This document shows, piece by piece, positions 33,404 to 42,847 of a DNA stretch of 64,000 nt (position 1 is its first letter; the number at the start of each line of letters is the position of its first letter). A program made the translations under genes and the position numbers. The stretch is from Muribaculaceae bacterium (GTDB lineage Bacteria > Bacteroidota > Bacteroidia > Bacteroidales > Muribaculaceae). Under the pieces are notes generated by a model. The model searched no databases. It worked only from the letters and a program-made list of their open reading frames with translations, and was not told the origin of the DNA. The stretch spans positions 62,001-126,000 of the forward strand of contig JAFSPZ010000028.1 in NCBI GenBank assembly GCA_017451225.1, in the 5' to 3' direction.

Positions 33404-34021
33404 ATGAACCGCTTTTTATTGCAAATCAGATTTATAGCTTTAGCTCTTTTACTCTCAACAGCCTCAACTGTAGTTGCACAAATAGCTTCTTCGCCACAGT
33501 CGCTAGATGATGTGATCTACAATCCTGCTATCAAAGACGGCAAGGCACGTCACGCAATTGGAGAGTATCAGATGAAACAGGCTAAGATACTGTCCGAAGA
33601 TAGAAATCTTAACGTAATGACACTGCGCAATACTGAGGTTATTGTTGTCACGATACCAGCCGACCTACTTTTTGAACCCAATGAGACCGAATTGAGCAGA
33701 GATGCCGAATTGGTATTGCTCAAATATTGTCCTTTCTTGAGAACACCCGGTTTTTATCACATGGCTATTGCAATGTATCACGACAACAGTGCTTCTGAGC
33801 AATATTCGAAGGAATTGACCAACTTGCGCGTGCAGAGCGTTTATGATTGGTTTGCCGAGAATGCCAATGTCAAGGATCTTTATAAATTTTCTTTTGGCAA
33901 TTCCAATGCACTCCTGCCAAACAATTCTATGCAAAACAGAAGGTTGAACCGCCGATTAGAGATATATCTAGTGCCAGGACAACTAATGATAGACCAAGCA
34001 AAGAAAAACTTGCTAAAATAA
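33404..34021 (+). CDS. OmpA-like (peptidoglycan-associated domain) secreted protein
   Basis: A 205-residue protein with an N-terminal signal peptide (hydrophobic LALLLSTASTVVA, likely cleaved after the VVA or AQ). The C-terminal half is a divergent OmpA-C domain: IPADLLFEPNETELS, then the usual G-H-T-D segment replaced by MYHDNSASEQYS, then LTNLRVQSVYDWF and RLNRRLEIYLVP. The Asp and the Arg that contact diaminopimelate in OmpA-like domains appear to be kept, while the consensus His-Thr is not. It probably sits in the periplasm near the cell wall. It lies 38 nt after rimM and 18 nt before proS. Confidence 0.75.
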   Translation: MNRFLLQIRFIALALLLSTASTVVAQIASSPQSLDDVIYNPAIKDGKARHAIGEYQMKQAKILSEDRNLNVMTLRNTEVIVVTIPADLLFEPNETELSRDAELVLLKYCPFLRTPGFYHMAIAMYHDNSASEQYSKELTNLRVQSVYDWFAENANVKDLYKFSFGNSNALLPNNSMQNRRLNRRLEIYLVPGQLMIDQAKKNLLK

Positions 34022-34039
34022 CAACATAATAAGATAAAT

Positions 34040-35521
34040 ATGGCAATTGAAATTAAAGATTTAACTAAGAGAAGCGTAAATTACTCGCAATGGTATAACG
34101 ATCTTGTGATCAAAGCCGACTTGGCCGAACAATCGGCTGTGCGTGGTTGTATGGTGATTAAACCCTATGGCTATGCAATATGGGAGAAAATGCAACGAGA
34201 GCTTGACAATATGTTTAAAGCGACTGGCGTTCAGAACGCCTATTTCCCATTGCTCATTCCCAAGTCGTTTTTAAGCCGTGAAGCTGACCATGTGGAAGGC
34301 TTTGCCAAAGAGTGTGCTGTAGTAACACATTATCGCCTTAAAAATGATCCTGAAGGAAACGGTGTGGTTGTTGATCCCGAAGCACGCCTTGAAGAAGAGC
34401 TGATAATTCGCCCAACAAGCGAGACTATTATATGGAACACCTATAGAAACTGGATCAACTCCTATCGAGATCTACCTTTGCTCATCAATCAGTGGGCAAA
34501 TGTTTTCCGCTGGGAGATGCGCACACGCATGTTCCTGCGCACTGCTGAGTTCTTGTGGCAAGAAGGCCACACAGCTCATGCTACAAAAGAAGAGGCACAG
34601 GACGAAGCAATAAAGATGCTTAATGTTTATGCCGACTTTGCCGAGAAGTATATGGCAGTTCCTGTAGTCAAGGGGGTTAAGAGTGCTAATGAACGATTTG
34701 CAGGTGCACTTGAGACCTATACCATTGAGGCTATGATGCAGGATGGAAAAGCATTGCAATCGGGAACTTCTCACTTCTTAGGCCAGAATTTTGCCAAAGC
34801 ATTTGATGTCAAGTTTGTTAATAAAGAGAACCAGCTTGATTATGTTTGGGCGACTTCATGGGGTGTGTCGACTCGACTTATGGGAGCTCTTATCATGACT
34901 CACAGTGATGACAACGGCTTGGTGTTACCTCCAAAGTTGGCACCAATTCAGGTTGTGATTGTTCCCATTTACAAGAATCAAGAGCAGCTTGATGAAATCA
35001 ACTCTAAGGTAAATCCTATTGTTGATAACTTGAGAGCTATGGGAATTTTGGTAAAATATGACAATGCCGACAATAAACGTCCTGGATTTAAATTTGCTGA
35101 CTATGAGCTGAAGGGTGTGCCTGTAAGATTAGTCCTTGGCGCACGTGACATAGCCAACGGAACAATTGAAGTCATGCGTCGTGATACTCTTGAGAAGTCG
35201 AGTACTTCACTTGAGGGCATTGAACAGACTGTTAAGGAACTCCTTGATGAGATTCAGGCAAATATTTATAAAAAGGCTTATGATTTCCGTCAGAGCATGA
35301 CTTACAAAGTCGACAACTACGAGGATTTCAAAGCTCAGATAGAGAAAGGTGGATTTGTGCTTGCACATTGGGACGGTACTCCCGAGACAGAAGACCGTAT
35401 CAAGGAAGAGACAAAGGCAACAATTCGTTGTATCCCTCTCGATGCTGAGCCCGAAGAAGGAGTTGACATGCTCACAGGCAAGCCTTCAAAATGCCGTGTG
35501 GTATTTGCTCGTAACTATTAA
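34040..35521 (+). CDS. proS: Proline--tRNA ligase (archaeal/eukaryotic type)
   Basis: A 493-residue class II synthetase of the short, ProS type 3 architecture, without the INS editing domain. Class II motifs: [10 protein letters not shown] and RPTSETI near residue 120, motif 2 [16 protein letters not shown] near residue 155, and [19 protein letters not shown] near residue 273. The C-terminus ends CRVVFARNY, where the terminal tyrosine is conserved in this type. It charges tRNA-Pro; the matching tRNA-Pro(TGG) is at 5817. A ThiE-like gene follows 2 nt after the stop. Confidence 0.96.
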   Translation: MAIEIKDLTKRSVNYSQWYNDLVIKADLAEQSAVRGCMVIKPYGYAIWEKMQRELDNMFKATGVQNAYFPLLIPKSFLSREADHVEGFAKECAVVTHYRLKNDPEGNGVVVDPEARLEEELIIRPTSETIIWNTYRNWINSYRDLPLLINQWANVFRWEMRTRMFLRTAEFLWQEGHTAHATKEEAQDEAIKMLNVYADFAEKYMAVPVVKGVKSANERFAGALETYTIEAMMQDGKALQSGTSHFLGQNFAKAFDVKFVNKENQLDYVWATSWGVSTRLMGALIMTHSDDNGLVLPPKLAPIQVVIVPIYKNQEQLDEINSKVNPIVDNLRAMGILVKYDNADNKRPGFKFADYELKGVPVRLVLGARDIANGTIEVMRRDTLEKSSTSLEGIEQTVKELLDEIQANIYKKAYDFRQSMTYKVDNYEDFKAQIEKGGFVLAHWDGTPETEDRIKEETKATIRCIPLDAEPEEGVDMLTGKPSKCRVVFARNY

Positions 35522-35523
35522 AT

Positions 35524-36120
35524 ATGCTACAATATATAATTAGTGGCTCTAATAGTGCCGAAATCATTGTTACAGCAAAAGCTGCGCTTGAGAATGCTTG
35601 TCAATGGATAAGGCTTGACGTTAGTCTTTTGCCGGCATCAGAGCAAGATAAGACTGTTGATATTGTAGGCCAATCGTGTAAGAGGTTTGATGCTATTCTC
35701 ACTATAGAGAATGATGTAGAAGCTGTAAAGCGATTGAAATTAGCAGGCCTTCATCTTGTCGACAAATCGATTTCGGCAGTGGATGCCCGCAATGAAATGG
35801 GGGAGGAACCAATTATTGGAGTTACAATAAATAGTTCTAGTGAGGTTCCCTTTGTTCCACGTGCTGCAGTTGATTACATTGAGATTGACAAAAGTGTTGA
35901 TGATATCAAGGTTCAGAGCGAGATTGTTGAGCAGATGAAGTCGTCTGGCCGCGATGAGCCAGTTATAGCCCATTATGGTTGCATTCCTTCACTGTCGTTG
36001 CTACGAGCAAGTGGAGTGAACGGTGTGTCGCTTGACAACGGCACAACTTCGGCTGCCGAACTAAAAGATTTGATACACAAACTTGAGCTACTTGCAGAAG
36101 AACGACTTAGCACTTTGTAG
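35524..36120 (+). CDS. Divergent thiamine-phosphate synthase (ThiE)-like protein
   Basis: A 198-residue TIM-barrel-type protein with the outline of ThiE: RFDAILTIENDVEAVKRL, then AGLHLVDKSISAVDARNEMG where ThiE has G-V-H-L-G-Q-x-D, then PIIGVTINSSSEV, and a C-terminal SGVNGVSLDNG. Key ThiE residues in the pyrophosphate and pyrimidine sites are changed, so thiamine-phosphate synthase activity is doubtful. It directly follows proS (2 nt) and no thiamine genes are near. It could be a repurposed barrel or a TenI-like protein. A strong terminator follows. Confidence 0.7.
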   Translation: MLQYIISGSNSAEIIVTAKAALENACQWIRLDVSLLPASEQDKTVDIVGQSCKRFDAILTIENDVEAVKRLKLAGLHLVDKSISAVDARNEMGEEPIIGVTINSSSEVPFVPRAAVDYIEIDKSVDDIKVQSEIVEQMKSSGRDEPVIAHYGCIPSLSLLRASGVNGVSLDNGTTSAAELKDLIHKLELLAEERLSTL

Positions 36121-36135
36121 AATACAGGCATCAAA

Positions 36136-36171
36136 AAATAATGACGGATTTATATGAATCCGTCATTATTT
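36136..36171. terminator. Bidirectional terminator between the ThiE-like gene and nrdJ
   Basis: Perfect 15-bp inverted repeat, arms 36136-36150 and 36157-36171, loop TATATG, with an A-run on the left and T-rich sequence on the right. It can end both converging transcripts. Confidence 0.88.
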
Positions 36172-36192
36172 ATTTTGCAACCAAGCTGTCTG

Positions 36193-38754
36193 TTAACCGC
36201 AGCGGGATGTGCCACAGTTAGTGCAAATCAAGCATCCTTCTTGATAAACAAGACTCTCTTGACCACAGTTTGGACAAGTTTGGCCACTTAGTTTAGTGCC
36301 ATCGGGCAAGTATTTCTTTAATGCACGCTCTACTCCCATCTTCCAAGTGTTGATGCTCTTGTTGTCCAGTTCAAGACTAGCGACAAGCTTAAGCACTTGC
36401 TCGATTGGCATTCCGTAACGCAGCACTCCCGAAATGAGCTTAGCATAGTTCCAGAACTCTGGGTTAAACTTCTCGCTCAATCCTTCGATAGTGGTCTTGA
36501 AACCACGCTTGTTAATGAACTGGAAGTCGTAGCGCTTTTCGCCATTCTCATTCACGGCCTTTATAATCTTACCTTTAGTTACCGACTTGGGACAGAATAT
36601 TCCCTCGTCATCATCGGCAATACCTGTGAAGATTTCGTAAGGGCGTTTGTCGATAAGACCAATGAATGCAATCCATTTTTCTTTATTGTTCTGGAAACGG
36701 ACCACATCTGCCTCAAGTTCTACAGGACGCTTAAGGATGTGTTCCTCCTCGGCAATGTAGAGTCCTTTCTTCTCGTCTTTCTTTTTCTTTTTGTTCTTAC
36801 CGTCACCCGAGAGTGAAATCAAAACGCCACTGCGAGAGCCGTCACGATAAACAGTACAGCCTTTGCATCCTGAACGCCATGCCTCTACATAGAGCTTACC
36901 AACCATCTCCTCGCTGATGTCGTTAGGTAAATTTATGGTTACACTGATGCTATGATCCACCCACTTTTGGACAGCACCCTGCATGCGCACTTTGTTTAAC
37001 CAGTCTACATCGTTGCTGGTTGCCTTGTAATAAGGTGAACGGGCTACTAAATCCTCTATTTGTTCTTGAGTGTAATCGTGGCGAACCTCTATACCGTTTG
37101 CTTCCATCCAAGTGATAAACTTGTGATGATATACAATGTATTCTTCGAATGAGTCGCCCGACTCATCAACGTAGTCAACTCTCACATCCTTGTCGCTCGG
37201 GTTAACCTTACGACGACGTTTGTAAACAGGTAGGAACACTGGCTCTATACCCGATGTCGTTTGGGTTAAGATGCTTGTGGTGCCTGTCGGAGCTATTGTC
37301 AAGCATGCAATGTTGCGGCGTCCATACTTCACCATCAAGTCATAAAGCTCGGGATCTGCCTCTTTGATACGCTGGATGAACGGATTGTTTTCTTCTCGTT
37401 TTGCATCATATATTTCGAAAGCGCCACGCTCACGGGCCATGTTTACCGAAGAACGGTAAGCGGCAAGGGCAAGAGCTTTGTGAACCGATACCGAGAACTC
37501 GGTTGCTTCGTTGGTTCCATAAGTCAATCCCATTGCAGCAACCATGTCACCCTCGGCTGTTGTTCCAACGCCAGTTCTACGTCCTTTAAGAGTCTTGTTG
37601 CGGATCTTCTTCCAAAGGTTTAATTCTGTGGTTTTAACTTCTTCGGTCTCAGGGTCTTGCTTAATTTTTGCGAGAATGGCTTCGATTTTTTCCATCTCAA
37701 GGTCAATGATATCATCCATCATGCGCTGTGCGTAACCGATATGTTCTGCAAATTTCTCAAAATCGAAATAAGCGTCCTTTGTAAACGGATTTACTACATA
37801 GCTATAGAGGTTGACAGCTATTAGACGGCAACTGTCATAAGGGCATAATGGAATCTCACCACATGGATTGGTAGAGATAGTGCGGAAGCCCAAGTCAGCA
37901 TAACAGTCAGGAACAGCTTCGCGAGTGATAGTGTCCCAGAAAAGAACTCCTGGCTCGGCACTCTTCCATGCGTTGTGAACTATTTTGTTCCATAGTTTTG
38001 TCGCGTCTATCTTTTTGGTGAATGTAGGATTGTCGGCATCGATAGGGTACTGTTGGATGTATTCAGTTCCATCAACTGCTGCCTGCATGAATGCATCGTC
38101 AATACGAACCGAAACATTGGCGCCAGTTACCTTGCCTTCTGTCATCTTTGCGTCAATAAACGACTCGCTGTCAGGATGTTTGATACTAACGGTAAGCATG
38201 AGCGCTCCACGTCGGCCATCCTGAGCTACTTCGCGAGTTGAGTTGCTGTATCGCTCCATGAATGGAACCAGTCCAGTAGAAGTAAGAGCTGAATTTTTCA
38301 CTGGTGAACCCATAGGACGGATGTGTGACAAATCATGTCCAACACCACCACGGCGTTTCATGAGTTGTACTTGCTCCTCATCGATTTTGATAATACCTCC
38401 ATAGGAATCTGGTTGTCCGTCAAGGCCTATCACAAAGCAGTTGCTCAATGAACCAATCTGGAAATTGTTGCCAATACCAGCCATTGGGCTACCTTGAGGC
38501 ACAATGTAACGGAAATTCTTGAGCAAGTTAAATATTTGCTCCTCCTTCATTGGATTTGGGTATTTCTTCTCGATGCGTGCTATCTCGCTCGCGATGCGAT
38601 GATGCATGTCATCGGGGGTCTGCTCATAGAGGTGCCCGAAAGAGTCTTTAAGGGCATATTTTGTCGCCCAGACTCTTGCTGCTAGCTCATCGCCTTTAAA
38701 GTACTTTAATGAGGCGTGATAAGCCTCATCATAGGTATAAGTTTTCTTTTCCAC
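36193..38754 (-). CDS. nrdJ: Adenosylcobalamin-dependent (class II) ribonucleoside-diphosphate reductase
   Basis: An 853-residue class II ribonucleotide reductase that makes deoxyribonucleotides using adenosylcobalamin and needs no oxygen. The first active-site cysteine is in LSNCFVIG near residue 108. NPCGEIPL near residue 296 holds the conserved Asn, catalytic Cys and Glu. A TSCGTTSI-like loop appears as PTGTTSIL near residue 490. The C-terminal Cys-rich tail CPNCGQES...CTNCGTSRCG carries the redox/zinc-ribbon cysteines. The start at 38754 is GTG; no in-frame ATG lies upstream within the short leader. A -7 element at 38807-38814 leaves only about 46 nt of leader, too short for a cobalamin riboswitch. 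Confidence 0.95.
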   Translation of the reverse strand: MEKKTYTYDEAYHASLKYFKGDELAARVWATKYALKDSFGHLYEQTPDDMHHRIASEIARIEKKYPNPMKEEQIFNLLKNFRYIVPQGSPMAGIGNNFQIGSLSNCFVIGLDGQPDSYGGIIKIDEEQVQLMKRRGGVGHDLSHIRPMGSPVKNSALTSTGLVPFMERYSNSTREVAQDGRRGALMLTVSIKHPDSESFIDAKMTEGKVTGANVSVRIDDAFMQAAVDGTEYIQQYPIDADNPTFTKKIDATKLWNKIVHNAWKSAEPGVLFWDTITREAVPDCYADLGFRTISTNPCGEIPLCPYDSCRLIAVNLYSYVVNPFTKDAYFDFEKFAEHIGYAQRMMDDIIDLEMEKIEAILAKIKQDPETEEVKTTELNLWKKIRNKTLKGRRTGVGTTAEGDMVAAMGLTYGTNEATEFSVSVHKALALAAYRSSVNMARERGAFEIYDAKREENNPFIQRIKEADPELYDLMVKYGRRNIACLTIAPTGTTSILTQTTSGIEPVFLPVYKRRRKVNPSDKDVRVDYVDESGDSFEEYIVYHHKFITWMEANGIEVRHDYTQEQIEDLVARSPYYKATSNDVDWLNKVRMQGAVQKWVDHSISVTINLPNDISEEMVGKLYVEAWRSGCKGCTVYRDGSRSGVLISLSGDGKNKKKKKDEKKGLYIAEEEHILKRPVELEADVVRFQNNKEKWIAFIGLIDKRPYEIFTGIADDDEGIFCPKSVTKGKIIKAVNENGEKRYDFQFINKRGFKTTIEGLSEKFNPEFWNYAKLISGVLRYGMPIEQVLKLVASLELDNKSINTWKMGVERALKKYLPDGTKLSGQTCPNCGQESLVYQEGCLICTNCGTSRCG

Positions 38755-38806
38755 TGTAATATTAGTTTTGTGTTATTATTTGCAATTTATTTTGGCAGTT
38801 AGCGTG

Positions 38807-38814
38807 CAAAATTA
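38807..38814 (-). promoter_or_regulatory. -7 promoter element for nrdJ
   Basis: TAATTTTG on the minus strand, exact consensus, 53 nt before the GTG start. No clear -33 element at the usual distance. Confidence 0.55.
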
Positions 38815-38842
38815 AGCACAATAAAATTAGTAAAAAACAATT

Positions 38843-38873
38843 GTTAATAACTTTATGGTCAAAAGTTATCAAC
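38843..38873 (-). terminator. Possible terminator after the 5'-nucleotidase gene
   Basis: Inverted repeat GTTAATAACTTT (38843-38854) with AAAGTTATCAAC (38862-38873), one mismatch. On the minus strand it is followed by AATTGTTTTTT. Stem is AU-rich, so the call is tentative. Confidence 0.45.
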
Positions 38874-38900
38874 AACCCCACTCTCAAGAGGGGAGTGTTT

Positions 38901-40328
38901 TTACCACTTCTCAGTGAAGCTAGTTCGACCTTGATAGTCTACAGTCTTCACCTTCTCAAGCCATTGAATAATCAAGTCTGATGTAGTGATTGTGCCACGC
39001 ACACCCTCGTCTTCACGTGGAGATGCTGCAATTGATGCCACATAATTGTTGGTCATTACGCGGTATTTCTTTTTCATGTCAAGTTTCTTGCCATTTGTGT
39101 CAAATAGATTTAAAGACTTAATTTCCGATTTTGACTTATCCTTATAAGTAACAGCAGCAGTACATCCACTTGTTATTGGAAATCTATTTCTATCGGCTTT
39201 GTAGCATGCGATAAGCATGTCTTTAAGTTCCTCCCCTGTTATGTTCATTACCACTGCGTTGTTCATAAATGGGTCGAGATTATATATGTCTTTTACCTTG
39301 ATGGGGCCAGCTGGAAAGAAATCATAACGCACACCACCATAGTTCTCGATGGCTATGTCACAGTCGCACTCCGACACCCATGCATCGCACATCATGACAC
39401 CGAAAGCATCATAACTTGTTATATCGCTTTTAACATTACCTACAACTCGCTCCATTTCTGGGCTGCTTTCAAAATAATTGAGTAATGCTGTGGCAGCTTC
39501 GCTGCGTGTGATAAATTTGTCAAGATAAATGTTCTCAGCTTTTTTGCTTGTTACATTACCGTTTTCAACTTCAAGTGTTGTAAGAGTGACGCGTGGCAAT
39601 TGATATCCATTTTGTGTTATCAACACACCATTATGTATTTCTCCGCCTTCAAGCTGTGTGTGTGAGTGGCTACTTACTATTAAGTCGTAATATGGGAATT
39701 GACTTGCTAGTTCCACATCGTTCTCAAATCCAATATGAGTGAGTAGTACATTAACGTCACATTGGTCGGTAAGCCATTTATATTTAGGGATTACGTCGGA
39801 GGGTTGTTGAAAAGAAAGTCCTTTTACATTGTCGGGATGTGTATCAGGAATTCCCAAAGTTCCAATTTGTGTGATACCTAAAATGCCAACTTTAATGCCT
39901 TTGACATCAAACACTTGGTATGGTACCACCTTAATTCCTGTCTCAGGTGGACATTCAATGTTGGCAGCAAGATATTGAAAATTGGACAATGCTGTCATTT
40001 TGGCAAGCCCTTCAACTTTAGAATCATATTCGTGATTGCCAAGTGCCGATGCGTCGAATCCAATAAGGTTCATAAGCTGTATCATAGGGTATGATACAGG
40101 CTCATAGCGATCGTTATAAGGATTGCCAGTTCGGTTGTCGCCGGCCGAAAGGACCAGAACAGTAGGATCTATAGCTCGAATACTATCTACAATTGCTGCA
40201 AGTTGTGGCATTTTTTCAAGTGCCGAGTGCATGTCATTAGTTGACAATATTCTCACTGTTTCTGCTGTGACAATTCCCGGAAAAGATAATACTATTAAAG
40301 TGATAATTGACACAAAAAACTTTTTCAT
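38901..40328 (-). CDS. Secreted 5'-nucleotidase / metallophosphoesterase (UshA-like)
   Basis: A 475-residue protein with an N-terminal signal peptide (cleavage near ...GIVTA). The calcineurin-like metallophosphoesterase domain has STNDMHS, LSAGDNRTG, ALGNHEYD and VSSHSHTQL, the two-metal ligand set. The C-terminal 5'-nucleotidase domain starts near residue 280 and includes IENYGGVRYDFFPAGPI, the substrate-binding block. It dephosphorylates nucleotides or related phosphates in the periplasm. It follows the small beta-grasp gene by 4 nt, so the pair forms an operon on the minus strand. Confidence 0.92.
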   Translation of the reverse strand: MKKFFVSIITLIVLSFPGIVTAETVRILSTNDMHSALEKMPQLAAIVDSIRAIDPTVLVLSAGDNRTGNPYNDRYEPVSYPMIQLMNLIGFDASALGNHEYDSKVEGLAKMTALSNFQYLAANIECPPETGIKVVPYQVFDVKGIKVGILGITQIGTLGIPDTHPDNVKGLSFQQPSDVIPKYKWLTDQCDVNVLLTHIGFENDVELASQFPYYDLIVSSHSHTQLEGGEIHNGVLITQNGYQLPRVTLTTLEVENGNVTSKKAENIYLDKFITRSEAATALLNYFESSPEMERVVGNVKSDITSYDAFGVMMCDAWVSECDCDIAIENYGGVRYDFFPAGPIKVKDIYNLDPFMNNAVVMNITGEELKDMLIACYKADRNRFPITSGCTAAVTYKDKSKSEIKSLNLFDTNGKKLDMKKKYRVMTNNYVASIAASPREDEGVRGTITTSDLIIQWLEKVKTVDYQGRTSFTEKW

Positions 40329-40332
40329 AATT

Positions 40333-40533
40333 TTATGAGTTGATTATTTTTACTATTTGTTTGTCGGTTAAAGGTGCTTCATTGTCAAGGGTGTGCCCCC
40401 AACGATCCATAGCTATTAAATTGTTTATGGTCTTTATTCCCAGTTTGTTGCGTACGGCATAACGTAACACTAAATCTCCCACTTTGGCTCCCTGGAAAAT
40501 TCTAATTGGGTAATTGTTGACAATTACAGTCAT
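40333..40533 (-). CDS. Small beta-grasp (ThiS-like) protein of unknown function
   Basis: A 66-residue protein. The start VIVNNYPIRIFQGAKVGDLV and the end LTDKQIVKIINS have the spacing of a beta-grasp fold (ThiS/MoaD, ubiquitin-like). It lacks the C-terminal Gly-Gly of sulfur carriers, so it is not a carrier of that kind. A DRWGHTLDNEAPL loop lies between. The gene starts a two-gene operon with the secreted 5'-nucleotidase (4 nt gap) and has a good promoter. It has no signal peptide. Function unknown. Confidence 0.7.
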   Translation of the reverse strand: MTVIVNNYPIRIFQGAKVGDLVLRYAVRNKLGIKTINNLIAMDRWGHTLDNEAPLTDKQIVKIINS

Positions 40534-40577
40534 AGAATAAAATATAATAATGAAAATTTTTTATATATTACTTTTCG

Positions 40578-40606
40578 CAAAATTACAAAAAATCATCAAT
40601 TATCAA
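40578..40606 (-). promoter_or_regulatory. Promoter of the beta-grasp/5'-nucleotidase operon
   Basis: On the minus strand: TTG, 18 nt, TAATTTTG (40585-40578). Both Bacteroidota elements at nearly standard spacing. Confidence 0.65.
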
Positions 40607-40777
40607 CAATAATTATTGAAATAATTATTTGAAAATGAATTTTACGGATAAAATAGCTGACTAAAGTTCAATCTTGATAGACAATCATTGAAATAGTTAT
40701 GAATAGCAATCTACTAATTATTATTGAATGTTGATAACTTTATGCATGACAAATAAGATATAATTAAGAAAAATGCT

Positions 40778-40785
40778 TATATTTG
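40778..40785 (+). promoter_or_regulatory. -7 promoter element for yicC-gmk-nadD
   Basis: TATATTTG, exact consensus. Transcription would begin near 40792, after the in-frame ATG at 40787, which supports the ATG at 40808 as the yicC start. Confidence 0.6.
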
Positions 40786-40807
40786 CATGATAAACTGTAA
40801 AGATATT

Positions 40808-41683
40808 ATGATACAATCAATGACTGGTTTCGGTAAGGCTACTCTTGTGGTATGCAACAAGAAGATTACTGCCGAGATAAAATCGCTGAATAGCAAACAG
40901 ATGGACTTGTCGGTCAAGGTCCCTCTCATCTATCGTGAATTAGAATTAGAGTTGCGTAACACCATTACTCGCGAATTGGGACGAGGAAAAGTTGATGTCT
41001 ATATTTCCTCTGAGTCAATTGATCTAGGCACAGCATCACAACTTAATATTGATTTGCTTCGCGGCTATAAATCACAAGTCGAGAATGTTGGACATGAACT
41101 TAATTTGCCCGAACCGCAAGATTGGTATTCTACTTTACTAAGGATGCCCGATGTTTTCAAGCAAGATCTTTCTGAGGAAGTAGCTCAGGAAGAACTCGAC
41201 GGAGTTAGAGAAGTTGTGCGCAAGGCACTACAATCTACAGTTGACTTTAGAAGCCAAGAAGGAGAAAAACTTTATGTTTTTTTCAAGGAGAGAATAAGTG
41301 CAATTCAGCAGCTTCTTGACAGCATTGAGCAGTATGAGTGTACACGCACCGAAAAAATCAAATCTCGTCTCATTGAGCAGCTTTCACAGCTTGAACAGGT
41401 CGACTACGACAAGAATAGGCTTGAGCAAGAGCTGATTTTCTATATCGAAAAGCTTGATATAACCGAAGAGAAAATACGACTTCAGAATCATCTCAACTAT
41501 TTCCTTGAAACACTCGACAATGCTGAGCGACAAGGCAAGAAATTAGGATTCATTACTCAAGAGATGGGGCGTGAGATTAACACTACCGGCTCCAAGTCCA
41601 ATCATGCCGAGATGCAGAAGATTGTTGTAGAGATGAAAGACAACCTGGAGCAGATTAAAGAGCAAGTTCTAAATGTACTATAA
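40808..41683 (+). CDS. YicC family endoribonuclease
   Basis: About 291 residues from the ATG at 40808. The family start IQSMTGFGKATL follows it directly; the ATG at 40787 would lie at or before the predicted transcription start. The N-terminal YicC-like domain contains EIKSLNSKQMDL and the C-terminal DUF1732 region ends GREINTTGSKSNHAEMQ. Members such as E. coli YicC are endoribonucleases that affect small-RNA stability. In Bacteroidota it is commonly clustered with gmk and nadD, as here. The next gene starts 4 nt after the stop. Confidence 0.92.
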   Translation: MIQSMTGFGKATLVVCNKKITAEIKSLNSKQMDLSVKVPLIYRELELELRNTITRELGRGKVDVYISSESIDLGTASQLNIDLLRGYKSQVENVGHELNLPEPQDWYSTLLRMPDVFKQDLSEEVAQEELDGVREVVRKALQSTVDFRSQEGEKLYVFFKERISAIQQLLDSIEQYECTRTEKIKSRLIEQLSQLEQVDYDKNRLEQELIFYIEKLDITEEKIRLQNHLNYFLETLDNAERQGKKLGFITQEMGREINTTGSKSNHAEMQKIVVEMKDNLEQIKEQVLNVL

Positions 41684-41687
41684 TACT

Positions 41688-42263
41688 ATGGGAAAAGGAA
41701 AACTAATTGTAATATCGGCACCGTCAGGGACAGGCAAGTCAACTATAATTGGCGAGTTGATGAAAGATGAGTCGCTCAAGTTGGAATTCTCTATCTCGGC
41801 GACAACACGACCACCACGTGGCAGCGAGCAACATGGAGTCGAATACTATTTTTTGTCGCTTGATGACTTTAGGCAGCGCATTAATAATGACGAGTTTGCC
41901 GAATACCACGAGGTCTATGAGGGACGCTACTATGGCACCCTCAAGAGTGAGATTAAGCGTATAACTAACAAAGGCAATAACGTAGTTCTCGACCTTGACG
42001 TTCTGGGAGGTGTAGACGTGAAGAAGATGTACGGCAAAAAGGCTCTTGCTTTGTTCATTCAGCCACCATCAGTTGAGATACTTCGCCAACGTTTGCTTTC
42101 ACGTGGAACCGATAGCATTGAAGACATCAACAACCGTGTTGACAGGGCAAAATATGAGTTGTCGTTTGCCGATCAGTATGACTGCTGTGTGGTGAACGAT
42201 GTTCTTGAAGATGCTATAGCCCAAGCTCGTGAGATAATTACTAATTTCATCAAGAGTAAATGA
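41688..42263 (+). CDS. gmk: Guanylate kinase
   Basis: About 191 residues from the ATG at 41688 (the in-frame ATG at 41673 would overlap yicC). It phosphorylates GMP to GDP with ATP. The P-loop SAPSGTGKST is near residue 9. The GMP-binding segment follows: SATTRPPRGSEQHGVEYYFL. The lid region includes SRGTDSIEDINNRVDRA. Its stop overlaps the nadD start by 4 bp (ATGA at 42260-42263), so translation is coupled. Confidence 0.95.
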   Translation: MGKGKLIVISAPSGTGKSTIIGELMKDESLKLEFSISATTRPPRGSEQHGVEYYFLSLDDFRQRINNDEFAEYHEVYEGRYYGTLKSEIKRITNKGNNVVLDLDVLGGVDVKKMYGKKALALFIQPPSVEILRQRLLSRGTDSIEDINNRVDRAKYELSFADQYDCCVVNDVLEDAIAQAREIITNFIKSK

Positions 42264-42838
42264 GAAGGATAGGAATCTTTGGCGGTTCGTTCAATCCCAT
42301 CCATGTTGGGCATGCACTCATTGCTAGTTATATCGTCGAGAATAGCGAGCTTGATTCGCTCTGGCTTGTGGTTTCTCCCCAAAATCCTCTTAAAGAGAGT
42401 TGCTCTTTGGCAAGCGACTATCACCGTTTGCGAATGACAGAACTTGTGTCGCGCCGTATAGATAATGTAATTACTTCGGCTTTTGAATTTGATTTACCCA
42501 AGCCTTCTTACACTATCGACACTCTCAATGCTTTGCGAGAAAAGTTTCCTGAAGACGAATTCTATCTTGTGATTGGGGCTGACAACTGGTGTGTGTTTGA
42601 CCAGTGGAAGTCAGGCGATGAGATTGTTTCCAAGTACCATATTATAATTTATCCTCGTCGTGGATATGACATCATTATTCCCGAGGAGTATAGCAATAGG
42701 GTTACGGTTGTAGATGCTCCACTTATAGAGGTGTCTTCAACGCAGGTTAGAGAAAGGCTCTCACAGATGAAAAGTGTGAGTTTCTATGTGCCTGAGCCGG
42801 TGGAAAGATATATTATTGAAAACAAAATATATATATAG
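42260..42838 (+). CDS. nadD: Nicotinate-nucleotide adenylyltransferase
   Basis: A 192-residue nucleotidyltransferase that joins ATP and nicotinate mononucleotide to make deamido-NAD, late in NAD synthesis. The N-terminal motif GGSFNPIHVGH (residues 8-18) carries the nucleotide-binding H-x-G-H. The C-terminal SSTQVRERL is the conserved I-S-S-T-x-x-R motif. The start overlaps the gmk stop by 4 bp. A DUF5063 gene follows after 9 nt. Confidence 0.95.
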   Translation: MRRIGIFGGSFNPIHVGHALIASYIVENSELDSLWLVVSPQNPLKESCSLASDYHRLRMTELVSRRIDNVITSAFEFDLPKPSYTIDTLNALREKFPEDEFYLVIGADNWCVFDQWKSGDEIVSKYHIIIYPRRGYDIIIPEEYSNRVTVVDAPLIEVSSTQVRERLSQMKSVSFYVPEPVERYIIENKIYI

Positions 42839-42847
42839 TGTTTTTCT

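Noticed and set aside
38755..38900. Cobalamin riboswitch before nrdJ
   Set aside because: The leader is too short and lacks the B12-box type sequence; a consensus -7 element sits 53 nt from the start.
40787..40807. Upstream ATG for yicC
   Set aside because: It lies at or before the expected transcription start, and the conserved family N-terminus begins at the next ATG (40808).
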